DNA of 64,000 bases from Cyanophora paradoxa (GCA_004431415.1 QPMI01000127.1:62001-126000), one strand, 5' to 3'; counted from the stretch's first letter, positions 8,701-17,189 are shown. Notes: generated by a model from the sequence alone, not told the origin. Made by a program: numbers and translations.

Positions 8701-8755
8701 TCTATATAGGCTGAACTGCCTCCGCTTGTGAGAGCATGATTCTAGTGTGATCCAG
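8701..8755. mobile_element. Partial TIR element E2
   Basis: One terminus only: TCTATATAGG followed by CTGAACTGCCTCCGCTTGTG and a TIR end with a few substitutions relative to E1. It lies ~80 bases upstream of the LRR ORF at 8837, so its TATA box could now drive that gene. Confidence 0.65.
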
Positions 8756-8836
8756 CCTGAGATGCTAAGCCCCCCCTCTCCAGTATGCACCCCTGGGTGG
8801 CGGGGGTAGGGTGTGACCAGGACGGACCGCGAGGGG

Positions 8837-10035
8837 ATGCTCGGCCTCTGCGCCTGCATCGCGGCCCTCTCGGACTCCGGCGCCGGCGCCACCGGCGTGG
8901 AGGTGCTCGACCTCGCCGGCGGGGCGTGGTACGACCTGCCGCCGCACGTCCGGCGCACGTACGGCGCCGGTGGCCCGGCGCCCCCGCGGCCGGCGGTCCG
9001 ATGATCTGGGCGAGGGAGGCGATTGAGCGGGGCTACCTCGCCGGCGTGCGCGACCTGCGCCTCTCGGCGGAGGGCGGGTCGCCAGCGCCGGCGGACCCCG
9101 CCGCCTCCTACGCGCGGCAGGCGCGGGCGCTGGTCGCGGCGGCGGCGGGGCGGTGCCCCGCGCTCGAGCGCCTCGAGCTGCTGCAGGTTCCGGCGGCGGA
9201 TCTCGGCAGCCCGGCCGCCCCGGCGCCGGCGCCGTGGATCGCGGGGGCGGCGGCGGCAGCGTTCCGGGCGAGCGCAACGCTCCGGGAGCTTGTTTTCACG
9301 GCCTGCATCGGGGGCGCCCGTCGAGTCGGACGGGCGCCTGATGTTCCGGTACACGGGCTCCTGCGCCGCCCTCCGCATGCTCCGGGCCGCCTGCGGCGGC
9401 CTGCTCTACGTCCCCAACCAGCTTCGGCGCATCACGGTCGTGAACCACGGCAGCCAGGAGCCGTCCGCCGCCTCGGACGCCTTCCGCCGGCGGCGCCGGG
9501 CGGCGGCCCCCGCCTGCGCCGACGAGCTCGGCCTGTACCGCTGGGCTGACCGCCTCGACGACCGCCTGCGGCGACTCCACCGCTGCAACTGGTCCGACAT
9601 GCCTGGTGGCGACCTCTTCCGCGCAAAGGGTGAGAGGGCGGGCCCGGAGCGCTCGCTCGCGGCCCGACCCCCGCGCGCGCAGGCCCCGGGTGGACCCTCT
9701 GCTACTTCTTCCGGACGAAGGACGTCGACATGGGCCTCGCGCTCGGTCCGGCGCTCCTTGCTACTGTCACGGACGTGTACCGCCACGGCTACCCATTCTG
9801 GCCCGGCGACGAGCGGTGGAGGGCGCTCCTCCCCAACCTCCGCACCGTCTTCCTCGCGGCGGGGCCAGCGTCGGACCTCTCTGACGTCCCCGGCCTCTCG
9901 GAGCGCATGCTCAGCTGCCTGGTGAACGGGTGGGAGGTATCCTCGGGCCCCTACTCCCTCTTCTGCGTCGAGGAGACGCGCTACAGCAGGAGCCGCCGCG
10001 CTTACGTGCAGGCAGGCCTGGGCCGGGCCGCGTAG
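8837..10035 (+). CDS. Leucine-rich-repeat protein, one intron, frameshifted
   Basis: From the ATG at 8837 the product has LRR-like segments (VEVLDLAGG, VRDLRLSAEGG, LERLELLQV, ATLRELVFTAC, LRRITVVNH). Two one-base frame changes are needed, near 8990 and at the G-run around 9310-9315. A third frame change is explained exactly by a 53-base GT-AG intron at 9630-9682; splicing joins ..DLFRAK to GPGWTLCYFF and on to VNGWEVSSGPYSLFCVEE. LRR proteins of this build (often F-box type) are abundant in algae and giant viruses. No F-box is visible at the N-terminus. A partner-binding role is inferred only from fold. Confidence 0.5.
9630..9682 (+). other. Spliceosomal-type intron in the LRR gene
   Basis: Begins GTGAGAGGGC and ends GCGCGCGCAG. 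Removing it restores the reading frame in phase 1 with protein-like sequence on both sides, whereas the unspliced frame becomes Arg/Ser-rich nonsense. Confidence 0.6.
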
Positions 10036-10079
10036 GGGCGACCAAGAAATTCATTGTGTGTTTGTGTAATAATAGAGAC

Positions 10080-10361
10080 ATGGAGAAAGCAACAGGCGCC
10101 GACAGGGCCGGCCCAATCCGGGGCTTCGACGACCTGCCCCCGCACATCCAGCGGCGCATGCAGGCCCTCGAGCTGGGGCTCCCCTCCAGCTGGGACGTCG
10201 CGCCTCCAGCGCCGGCGCAGGGCTCGCGATCGGGCGCCGGCGCCCTCTTCGCCCTCCTGCGCCGGCTTGGTTTCCACCACGAGATCCGACACGCCACCGG
10301 CGCCGGCGGGGCCGCCCGGCGGCGGGCACCATCCAAACGAGTTCGCCAGGCCGCGTACTAG
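10080..10361 (+). CDS. Small hypothetical protein
   Basis: 93 residues from the ATG at 10080. It is preceded by an AT-rich stretch (10047-10079), a plausible promoter. The N-terminal half (FDDLPPHIQRRMQALELGL) looks like a helix with an LPxHIQ start, reminiscent of the first helix of F-box-like or capsid-adjacent small proteins, but this is too short to assign. A second helix ALFALLRRLGFHHEIRHA follows and the tail is basic. Intact frame. Function unknown. Confidence 0.5.
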   Translation: MEKATGADRAGPIRGFDDLPPHIQRRMQALELGLPSSWDVAPPAPAQGSRSGAGALFALLRRLGFHHEIRHATGAGGAARRRAPSKRVRQAAY

Positions 10362-10370
10362 CTGCCGCTG

Positions 10371-10790
10371 TTAAGCCATCTGCATTATCACAACCCTGAA
10401 AGAAACAATCTCGGCAAGGGCCTCGGATGGATACGCATACAGAGTTACGTCGACTTGATCCCCTGGGTCCACCTGGTCCCCCTTCCACATAATCCAGTGT
10501 GAGGCGCGCTCGTTTGTCCACGTGGTCGGGACCTCACGGAAGGACATATAGGATTCCGACGGGGCCGGGGGCAGGCGAGGGGGCGGGGGCACGAGATTCT
10601 TCCACTTTGTCCGATTGAAGGCCGTGCAGATCAAATAAACAGGGCGGGTTGAGGTCAGGCGTACTTGGGCGTGGACGTTGAATGAAAAGTACCACCATTC
10701 GCCTGGCGGTGTGTACGGTTTGAACGCTTGCCTCCAGGATATGACCGCACGCCCACCACTAGAGCGAGTCGGATTCGCTGCTGGAGGCAT
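10371..10790 (-). CDS. Hypothetical beta-rich protein
   Basis: 139 residues from the ATG at 10790. It is rich in Trp, Tyr and alternating hydrophobics (WWYFSFNVHAQVRLTSTRPV, SHWIMWKGDQVDPGDQVDVT), suggesting a beta sandwich, perhaps a virion or carbohydrate-associated protein. It ends VSFRVVIMQMA. Its start overlaps the end of the upstream gene (10759-11205) by 32 bases in another frame, the tight packing typical of viral genomes. No family recognised. Confidence 0.55.
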   Translation of the reverse strand: MPPAANPTRSSGGRAVISWRQAFKPYTPPGEWWYFSFNVHAQVRLTSTRPVYLICTAFNRTKWKNLVPPPPRLPPAPSESYMSFREVPTTWTNERASHWIMWKGDQVDPGDQVDVTLYAYPSEALAEIVSFRVVIMQMA

Positions 10791-11205
10791 CGCCGTTCGT
10801 CGCTGCGGGGAACTTGATCGTCAAGCCGGACCCGCGCACTGCCTTGCTGACTTCGAAGACGAACACGCGCTGCGGTACGCAGGCGCTGAGCTTCTCTATC
10901 TCCACGTAGAACTTGACTAGCTTCCCGGCGACTGCAGGCGCGCGCACGCGTTCAAAGATGAGAAGCGGCGAGCCCAGCAGGCGCCCCGCAGCGGGCCGCT
11001 GACCTTTGGCCTCGACCACACGGCGCATAAGCTCGTCCAGCACGTCTCTGGTCGCCCGCGGGTTCGCGTTGAGCCCGAGTGGGAGCCGGCCTCCGGCTGT
11101 CCGGCCGGGGATGAGAGAACAGCGCGCGCGGGCGGCACAGCGAGATGCACTCGACTGCGACGTGCCTGTAGCTCTGCCCCGGTGGCGTTTCTGACCGCGG
11201 TTCAT
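10759..11205 (-). CDS. Hypothetical protein with acidic tail
   Basis: 148 residues from the ATG at 11205. A basic N-terminus (NRGQKRHRGR) is followed by a mixed domain (DVLDELMRRVVEAKGQRPAA, KLVKFYVEIEKL, QRVFVFEVSKAVRGSGLTIK) and ends in an acidic Ser tail DASSSESDSL. The frame is intact and composition is protein-like throughout. It lies directly upstream of and overlaps the 10371-10790 gene, so both may share a transcript. Function unknown. Confidence 0.5.
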   Translation of the reverse strand: MNRGQKRHRGRATGTSQSSASRCAARARCSLIPGRTAGGRLPLGLNANPRATRDVLDELMRRVVEAKGQRPAAGRLLGSPLLIFERVRAPAVAGKLVKFYVEIEKLSACVPQRVFVFEVSKAVRGSGLTIKFPAATNGDASSSESDSL

Positions 11206-11545
11206 CGCGAGCCGCCGGCGAACCGCCGCCGGCGAGCCGGTCGGATCAAAAGGCTCTCCAGTGCTTCAGAGCACGCTGGCCAGCTTCCTGGACGCGAGCG
11301 ATCGCTGGATTTCGCCAGATGGCCGAGCGGAGGTGCGCGCGCGTACCCCCCCCCTTCGCCCCCCCCCCAGACTTCGCCCCTGCGCGCGCCGCGCGTGCAC
11401 TGCGGTTCTCTCCCGGTATGCATCGAAGTACTGAATAGAACAGCGTAGTAGCGAAGTCTGGCAGTGCACACTGTTGTTCTATTACGTCCGCGCTCGTACT
11501 GGACGGGCGCGCGGCAGGGCACGCTACTACTCCGGGCCGGCCTCC
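11206..11545. other. Intergenic region with C-tract and small inverted repeat
   Basis: Holds C runs (11347-11369) and an imperfect inverted repeat GAATAGAACAG (11435) / TGTTCTATTA (11472) that could form a hairpin in the 3' region of the minus-strand gene ending at 11546. No protein-like ORF is seen. Confidence 0.35.
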
Positions 11546-12545
11546 CTAGTCTGAATCCAACTCCTCCTCCTCCCACGGGGCCAGCTTGCCGCGGTGTGCC
11601 AGCTTGACGATGGACGCGGCGCCCGTCTCCGCCTGAAAGCAAAGGGTGTGCTCCATGCAGTACCGCCAGAACCGCCGGGGGCCGCAGCTGCCGTGGAACC
11701 AGCGCCGACACATCATCCCCTGCTTCCTCCCGAACCGGCACCGCCCCTTGACGGTGCCCGGCCCGGGATGGGGGCAGCCCAGTGCCTTGCAGGTCTGGGC
11801 CCCCGCACATGTGAGCTCTAGCGCGATGGCGGGTGGGCGGGCGGGCGGGGGTACGCTCGATGTGACCGGGGCGACGACGCTGGGGGGCACTCTGGGCGTG
11901 ACGGGGGCCACGTCGCTGGCCAACGCTTCGGTCGGAGGAACGCTCGGGGTGACAGGCAATACCACATTGGGGGGTACCCTGGGCGTGACGGGGGCGACCA
12001 CGTTGGCCAACGCTTCCGTGGGGGGCACCCTGGGGGTGACGGGAAACACCACGCTGGGGGGCACCCTCGGCGTGACGGGGACAACCACGATGGCCAACGC
12101 CTCGGTGGGGGGCACGCTCGGGGTGACGGGGAACACGACACTGAGCACGCTTGGGGTCACAGGGGCCACAACACTGTCCGGCACCTCGGTCGGGGGTACC
12201 CTTGGGGGGGCGGGGGGGGGGCGGCCGACCTTCCCAAGAGAGACCTTGAAGGCCTCCGCCCCCTCCGGTGTCGGCGTCAACCCGTGCCGGGCCTGGGCGA
12301 TGAGGGTATCCAGCGCGTTGTTCGCCTGCTGCCTCTGCTTCTGGAGATCCTTCAGCTTCGGCTTCATTCGCTCCCGCTCCTTCTCTCTTTTCCCCCCCAT
12401 CTGGCCCCTGTGCGCTGTGATCGCCTTGTCAATGCGCTGTAGCCTCTCCTTGGCCTCCCTTTCTCGGCGGATGGCCGGAGGCTCCTCCTCCGTCTCGTCG
12501 AGGACTTTGAAGTTGCTGCCGTCGTCTTCGAAGTCCTCATCCTGC
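11546..12545 (-). CDS. Coiled-coil / Cys-rich protein interrupted by antisense fibre repeats
   Basis: The frame starts coding-like at about 12545 (DEDFEDDGSNFKVLDETEEE), but its first in-frame ATG is at 12400. The upstream part therefore needs another start, an exon (a GCATCGCAG acceptor-like site precedes it) or an indel; an ATG one base out of frame lies near 12548. Next comes a Lys/Glu-rich coiled coil to about 12250. A Val/Pro repeat region (about 12220-11822) follows that is the exact antisense of a fibre repeat. The C-terminus is Cys-rich (CAGAQTCKALGCPHPG, then CRFGRKQGMMCRRWFHGSCG, YCMEHTLC), a likely zinc site, and ends in an acidic EEEELDSD. Element E3 with a TATA box at 12588-12597 lies just upstream and may supply the promoter. 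Confidence 0.5.
11822..12220 (+). repeat. S74-type fibre beta-repeats (open on plus strand)
   Basis: The plus strand encodes about a dozen short repeats such as GTLGVTGNTTLGGTLGVTG and ATTLANASVGG. This is the well-known repeat of phage and giant-virus fibres that usually precedes an S74 chaperone domain. No S74 domain follows here; on both sides the plus frame becomes antisense of the minus-strand gene. The DNA therefore looks like a displaced fibre segment lying in reverse inside another gene while leaving both strands open. Confidence 0.7.
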
Positions 12546-12578
12546 GATGCGGGGGGCAGCGGGCGGTCAGGGCGGCGG

Positions 12579-12729
12579 AGCAGTTCAGCCTATATAGAAC
12601 CGAGGTGCATCGAGCAACATCGCTCGCGACCCGACCCCCCCTCTCGACGAACTTCATGATCATCACCCTCCTTCATATAAGGGCAGATTCAGCGGGGCTT
12701 GTGAGAACACGAATCTAAGGTGATCCAGT
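12579..12729. mobile_element. TIR element E3, left end truncated
   Basis: Begins inside the element at GCAGTTCAGCC with the TATA word CCTATATAGAACC and runs to the complete right terminus TTGTGAGAACACGAATCTAA followed by GGTGATCCAG. It is part of the inverted duplication with 8345-8566. It is the only TATA-bearing sequence upstream of the minus-strand gene at 11546. Confidence 0.75.
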
Positions 12730-12797
12730 TTTCGAGAGAGGGGCAGTGCGACGAGAGCGGCAGACGGACACCGCCCTTTTTGACGGAGCATGACACG
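12730..12797 (-). repeat. Outer part of inverted duplication (right copy)
   Basis: Reverse complement of 8345-8415, the 3' end of the zinc-finger ORF, found here without the rest of that gene. It lies between elements E3 and E4 and shows that the element moved or recombined together with flanking coding DNA. Confidence 0.8.
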
Positions 12798-12805
12798 GAC
12801 TGAAA

Positions 12806-12990
12806 CTGGACTACACTAGATTCATGTTCTCACAAGCGGAGGCAGTTCAGCCTATATAGAACCGAGGTGCATCGAGCAACATCGCTCGCGACCCGACCCC
12901 CCCTCTCGACGAACTTCATGATCATCACCCTCCTTCATATAAGGGCAGATTCAGCGGGGCTTGTGAGAACACGAATCTAAGGTGATCCAG
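12806..12990. mobile_element. TIR element E4, full length
   Basis: Left terminus TGGACTACACTAGATTCATG plus GTTCTCACAAGC; right terminus the inverse of CTGGATCACCTTAGATTCGT. The internal sequence matches E1 in reverse orientation and E3 in direct orientation, with only small differences. The minus-strand nuclease gene ends within its right terminus (stop at 12977-12979). Confidence 0.8.
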
Positions 12991-14731
12991 TTTCGGACGG
13001 GCTCTGCTTGGACTTGTCGTATTTGCGGCGTTTCTTCTGGGGCGTCGCGGCCAGCGGGTCTTCACCGTCCCGCTGGGGGGCGTCGTGGGGGTGGTCGCAG
13101 TAGTGGCGGACGACGACGGGCCCGGCGGGCCCCCGCCGGCTGTGGCCGGACTTGAGGGTGGCAAGCTTCATGCGCCCGAAGTGGCGGAGGGTGCCCAGGA
13201 TGCGAACGGGGTCGACGTTGTCCTGGCGGTAGATATGGCCCTTTTTGCCGTAGTAGGCGCCGAGGCTCGTGCGCAGGAAGACGGCGAGGCGGGGGGCGAC
13301 GAGGGCCTGGATGGTGTCCTCACGCATCTCGCGGAAGCTGGCGGGCTCGTCGCGGTGGCTCTTGGTGTCGATCTCAAGGAAGATGACGATGTCTGGGAGG
13401 GAGAAGGTGAAGTCGGGGAGGTAGACGGACCCGGCGCCGATGGCGCACCCCTGGCGCGGGGGGGCGACGAGGTCGGGGGAGACGGGGCGCCAGGGGCTGC
13501 CGGCGAGGATGCTGGCGACCACGTGGACGTCGCTCACATGCCTGTCGCCGCCGGGCCGTGCGGGTGCCGCCACGCCGAGGCGACAGGCAAGGCAGCGTGC
13601 GTGGGACGACCCCACCCAGTGGATGCCGCAGGCCGCGCAGGGCCGCTCGAGGGCCTCGGGGCCGGGCGGGGGTGCCCAGGCCTTGATGCGGTCGCGCCCC
13701 AGGCAGGGACGGCACAGGGTCGTGCCGAGGTCGGTACCCTCTGCGCCGCAGCGGGCGCAGACGCGGCCGCAGCGGCAGGCGAGGCGCCCGCACCCGTTGC
13801 ATGGGTCCCGCTCGGCCCTGGGGGCCTTCTTTGGGCGCAGGACGAGGCGCGGCCACCCGGCGAGGGTGGACCCGGCGGCGCGCCAGGCGAGGGCGGCCGG
13901 CTGGGTGCCGACAAATAGCGCCGAGGCCTCCACAAGGGTGCAGAGGGTGGCACCACGGTCCAGGTCATCGACGCGAAGGGCGAGGAGTGGTCGCTGCGGG
14001 GTCGCCGCGGGGCGGAGGGCCTTGGCGGCGGCGCAGGAGGCCTGGTCGGCGAGGCCGAACAGGGCGATTGTCCTGTCGGCGAGGCGGAAGATGGTGCCGG
14101 GGCCCAGCGGCGGCTGCGGGGGGTCGGGGTCGTCCTCGTCTGGCGGGGGCGGCGCCCAGCCCGCTGCGGCCCCGTGGGCATCGCAGAAGGCGTGCTCTTG
14201 GGGCCACCGCGTGCGTTTCAGTTTGCAGCCCGCGACGACGCAGAGGCGGGCGCAGGCATGACAGGCCCCGCGCTGCCGCGGGGCGGCGGGGCTGGACCCG
14301 CACTTGAGGCAGCTGGCGGCGGGGGCCATGGCGGCGGCGGCCTCCACTAGAGTGGGACGCAGATGTTGCAAGTCTGCGCGCGCCTTCGAATTCAGCGCCG
14401 GGGCGGCGGGCGGGCGGCCGGTCGGTGGCGGGCGGCAGCGCACCACTCTGCCGCTCTGGGAACCAAGCGCCTCGACCGAGAGCGCGGAGTAGGCGGTCTC
14501 TTCGTAGCGGCCGCACGCGTTCAAGCCCATCGGACGGAACGCGGCCGGGATGCAGATCCAGATGTACTTGCCGTGGCCGCAAGACATCTTTATGCCACCC
14601 ACGCAGGGCAGGCACATCATGGCCTTGCACGTATAGCTGCGGTGTGGTGGGCGCGCCTCAGGGACGCGCGGGGCGCGGCGGGCGCGCGCGCGGGCGCACC
14701 AGTAGAAATCGGTCAGCTCGGCGCAGAGCAC
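12977..14731 (-). CDS. Zinc-ribbon protein with PD-(D/E)XK-like nuclease domain
   Basis: Frame of 584 codons from a GTG at 14731; the first ATG is near 14620 (MMCLPCVGG), but Cys-rich coding continues upstream (RCVLCAELTDFYWC), so the true start is unclear. Several CxxC pairs follow (SCLKCGSS, ACHACARLC, CNGCGRLACRCGRVCARCG, CAACGIHW, RCLAC), probably zinc ribbons. About residues 430-500 have YLPDFTF, then IVIFLEIDTKSH, then a helix with REMREDTIQ. This is the D...ExD arrangement of a PD-(D/E)XK endonuclease family found with 'vEvDExqH' cores in algae and large viruses. A DNA-cutting role is inferred. A basic tail (KKRRKYDKSKQ) precedes a C-terminus encoded by element E4. Confidence 0.6.
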   Translation of the reverse strand: MLCAELTDFYWCARARARRAPRVPEARPPHRSYTCKAMMCLPCVGGIKMSCGHGKYIWICIPAAFRPMGLNACGRYEETAYSALSVEALGSQSGRVVRCRPPPTGRPPAAPALNSKARADLQHLRPTLVEAAAAMAPAASCLKCGSSPAAPRQRGACHACARLCVVAGCKLKRTRWPQEHAFCDAHGAAAGWAPPPPDEDDPDPPQPPLGPGTIFRLADRTIALFGLADQASCAAAKALRPAATPQRPLLALRVDDLDRGATLCTLVEASALFVGTQPAALAWRAAGSTLAGWPRLVLRPKKAPRAERDPCNGCGRLACRCGRVCARCGAEGTDLGTTLCRPCLGRDRIKAWAPPPGPEALERPCAACGIHWVGSSHARCLACRLGVAAPARPGGDRHVSDVHVVASILAGSPWRPVSPDLVAPPRQGCAIGAGSVYLPDFTFSLPDIVIFLEIDTKSHRDEPASFREMREDTIQALVAPRLAVFLRTSLGAYYGKKGHIYRQDNVDPVRILGTLRHFGRMKLATLKSGHSRRGPAGPVVVRHYCDHPHDAPQRDGEDPLAATPQKKRRKYDKSKQSPSETGSP

Positions 14732-14769
14732 GCAGCGCGTGCCAGGGGCGGGGTTCTCATCGTCAGAGG

Positions 14770-15094
14770 AGGGGCACCGTGCTGACGCTGAACCCGAGCG
14801 GCACGCTGCACCGACCTGTCGCGCTTCGTCAACTCGACCGAGGCCTCCTCATTCCAGAACCTCTACGACAACGGGGGCATCTGGGCGCTCGAGGTGCCCC
14901 TGGCGGTCATGGACGACCAGACCCCCATTGGGCTCTCCCAGATGCCTGGCGGCTTCCTCGCCGCCGACGTCTTCGTTCTCACCAACAGCCGCTGCATCGT
15001 GGACCTCCACGCCGCCTTCGTCAAGTTCGAGCGCGAGGACGTCGCGTGCGACGAGCTCGGGCCCGGCGTGTGGGGCCGCCAGCCGGCGCTCTAG
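14770..15094 (+). CDS. Hypothetical protein, 5' end unclear, one frame change
   Basis: A first part (GTVLTLNPSGTLHR) is followed after a one-base change near 14815 by a clean frame: DLSRFVNSTEASSFQNLYDN, IWALEVPLAVMDDQTPIGLS, and a final VDLHAAFVKFEREDVACDEL. It ends WGRQPAL with a TAG at 15092-15094. No good ATG is visible at the 5' side, which abuts the start of the opposite-strand nuclease gene. The same reading frame continues after the TAG into the coiled-coil gene. No family recognised. Confidence 0.4.
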
Positions 15095-16119
15095 CGCTGC
15101 CGCTTCCCCGCAGCCCCCCTCCGGGCCCAGAATGAGGCCCGGGCCGCCGAGCTGGCGGTGGTTCGTGCGGAGGCGGAAGCCCAACGGGCGCGGGCGGACC
15201 AGGCCGAGGCGCGGCTGGACGACCGGGGACGGACGGAGCTCCAGCTAAGGGAATGCCAGGTATTACGGGACGCGCTGCAGGCCCAGCTGGCGGCCTGTCA
15301 GGCCCAGCTGGCGGCCGGGGTGCAAGCATTCGGCGCGCTGCAGGCCCAGCACGATGCCTGCCAGCAAGCGCGCGCCGAGCTGCAGGGTCAGCTTGAGGAG
15401 CTCCGTGCAGAGGTCGACGCCGAACGGAAACGGGCGGATGATGCCGAGTCGCTGCTGAGGGCCTGCCAGAATATACGGAACGGGCTGCGGGACCAGCTTG
15501 ATGACAGGGTCAACGAGCTCAGGGAGCTCCGTGCGGAGGTCGATACCGAACGGGCGCGGGCGGATCAGGCCGAGGCGCGGCTGCGTGACCGTGGGGAGTC
15601 GGATGCTCGCACATGGCTGTGTACCCCCCGGCACGGACCGACCGACCAGTCCGTCGCCCGCCGCATGCAGCCGCACGCTTTCTTCGGCTCGCCCGCCGTG
15701 ACGGGCAAGAGCATGGACCGCGAGGCCCTCTTCGGGGACCCCGACATGCACATGTCGGAGGAGAAGCTGAGGGTGCACCGCGGCATCCTCGTCGCCTACC
15801 TGTCGACGCGGCCGCACATCATGCGGGCCCTCGCGGAGGAGGGCGGCGGCCCGTGGTCGCCTGCGTGATGCGGCCGGGCGGGGCCGGCGGGTCCGACGCC
15901 GGGTGGGTGCAGGCCTACTCCCCGGAAGCCCACTCGGCGCTGGCGGCCCGCGAGGCCGCGGCCCACGCCCACGCCGGCGGCGGCTCCTCCTCCATCGCGG
16001 CCTCCGCCGCGGCGGCCCTCGACTGCACCCCGTCGGGCTGGCGCCCGGACCCGGCGGCCGCGCGCATCACGCTCGCCGCGATGTTAACCGCCGGTCGGTC
16101 GGTCGGACCGTCCAGTTGA
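15095..16119 (+). CDS. Coiled-coil protein with C-terminal domain (frame change near 15850)
   Basis: The frame begins directly after the TAG of the preceding ORF. From about 15130 it encodes a long coiled coil with repeated segments (AEAEAQRARADQAEARL, LRAEVDAERKRADDAESLL, LRAEVDTERARADQAEARL) to about 15600. A domain with HAFFGSPAVTGKSMDREALF, MSEEKLRVHRGILVAYL and RPHIMRALAEE follows. A single base change near 15850 links it to VVACVMRPGGAGGSDAGWVQ and on to the stop at 16119. Without the change, the downstream ORF would start at the ATG at 15868, overlapping the stop as TGATG. Rod-like structural role inferred only from the coil. Confidence 0.5.
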
Positions 16120-16209
16120 TTTGAAAATTCCAGGCGTGGTGTGGGGTACACGTACGACGCTGCGTTTGTGCACCTACGACGAAAGTGAAGGCCGAATACA
16201 CATGTGGCA

Positions 16210-16404
16210 ATGTCAGGCGACAAAATCCACGAGGCTCGATGGGGGGATCCGGATGGAGGTGAGGCGTACCACGACGGTGATGGCGGCGACGGCGACGATG
16301 ACGACGAAGACGACGATCGGAGGCCGGATCCGAACTTCAACCATCGGGACCATGAGGAGGACGATGAGCTCGAGCCTCGAGCGGAAGCACGGCGAACGGC
16401 CTGA
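16210..16404 (+). CDS. Small acidic protein
   Basis: 64 residues from the ATG at 16210: a short start MSGDKIHEARWGDPDGGEAY, then an Asp/Gly-rich acidic run with two Asp clusters and EEDDELEPRAE. It is antisense to the 3' end of the ORF at 16337-16648, so only one may be real. Acidic small proteins can mimic nucleic acid or act as histone-binding tails, but nothing specific supports either here. Confidence 0.3.
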   Translation: MSGDKIHEARWGDPDGGEAYHDGDGGDGDDDDEDDDRRPDPNFNHRDHEEDDELEPRAEARRTA

Positions 16405-16648
16405 AAGCTTCGTCGCGCTCCATGCGGTCCCTCATATGCACGTTTAACCACGTCAGGAGGATCTCGTCCACGTTCCACAGCCGCTGCAGTCGTACCGACT
16501 CCGATATGCCCCGCGGGTCGGCACCGGCACGCAGGGCCCGGCTGGTCCCTGCGAGCGCCGCCTGGCTCGATGAAGGCAGTAGAGATTGGACGGCTTCCTG
16601 GACGCCGTACGGGAGGGGCAGCAGCGTCGGCCGGGTCGGCGGCTCCAT
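16337..16648 (-). CDS. F-box-like small protein
   Basis: 103 residues from the ATG at 16648. The sequence LLPLPYGVQEAVQSLLPSSS, then ALAGTSRALRAG and ESVRLQRLWNVDEILLTWLN, has the leucine pattern 'LP..v...v...L.......l..tSr.lr' of degenerate F-box helices. A role in substrate recruitment to ubiquitin ligases is only suggested. The C-terminal ~30 residues overlap the acidic ORF on the other strand. Frame intact. Confidence 0.35.
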   Translation of the reverse strand: MEPPTRPTLLPLPYGVQEAVQSLLPSSSQAALAGTSRALRAGADPRGISESVRLQRLWNVDEILLTWLNVHMRDRMERDEAFRPFAVLPLEARAHRPPHGPDG

Positions 16649-16739
16649 CGTGCGTGTCAACATGCTTGGAAAAAAGTGCGTCCGCCGCAAGGGCCCTCTT
16701 TTGTAAGGCTTTCCCCGAAGAAGGTGCACACCGCACCCC

Positions 16740-16988
16740 ATGCCCGCCGCCTCCTCCTACTCCCCCGCCGCCGTCCGCGCCCGCGCCGTCGAGGCCCGCC
16801 GCGCCTGGACGGCGCACCTCCTGGGCCGCGGCGGCGAGGCGGCCGCCGCGCGGCTCCGGGAGGCCGAGGCCCGCCTCTCCGCCGCCCGCGCGGCCGTCGC
16901 CGAGGCCGAGTCGCGCGCCCGCACCGCCTCAGGCGTCCTGGACACCGCTCCTGCCCCCGCCGGCGGGGGCAACGGGGAGGACTTTTAG
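16740..16988 (+). CDS. Small helical protein
   Basis: 82 residues from the ATG at 16740. Almost entirely Ala/Arg/Glu with heptad-like spacing (AVRARAVEARRAWTAHLLGR, REAEARLSAARAAVAEAESR), predicted to be one long amphipathic helix or short coiled coil, ending GGGNGEDF. Frame intact; a TATATATTTT box follows the stop at 16990-17000 and probably belongs to the next gene. Confidence 0.45.
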   Translation: MPAASSYSPAAVRARAVEARRAWTAHLLGRGGEAAAARLREAEARLSAARAAVAEAESRARTASGVLDTAPAPAGGGNGEDF

Positions 16989-17002
16989 GATATATATTTT
17001 GT
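16988..17002 (+). promoter_or_regulatory. TATA-like box
   Basis: GATATATATTTTG in a GC-rich context, 25-40 bases upstream of the ATG at 17027 and ~190 upstream of the ATG at 17190. Placement suits a promoter for the plus-strand ORF that follows. Confidence 0.4.
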
Positions 17003-17189
17003 GCGCACGTAGACGTGTCACGCACGATGTTGGAAGATGTCGCCCATGCCTTTGCGAGCCTGGGGGGCACGCTGAACCAGCCGGGGCCTGACGAGGTCCT
17101 GGGCTGGCGTCCGAAAAAGGCCACCGATGGATGGGCGAGGCGCCAAGGGACCACCTGCCTCGAAAAAAAGCCACCGCGAATCGTTGAAA

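Noticed and set aside
11646-12659. Whole 337-codon plus-strand ORF as a fibre gene
   Set aside because: Only the repeat part (11822-12220) is protein-like on this strand; both ends are antisense of a better minus-strand gene.
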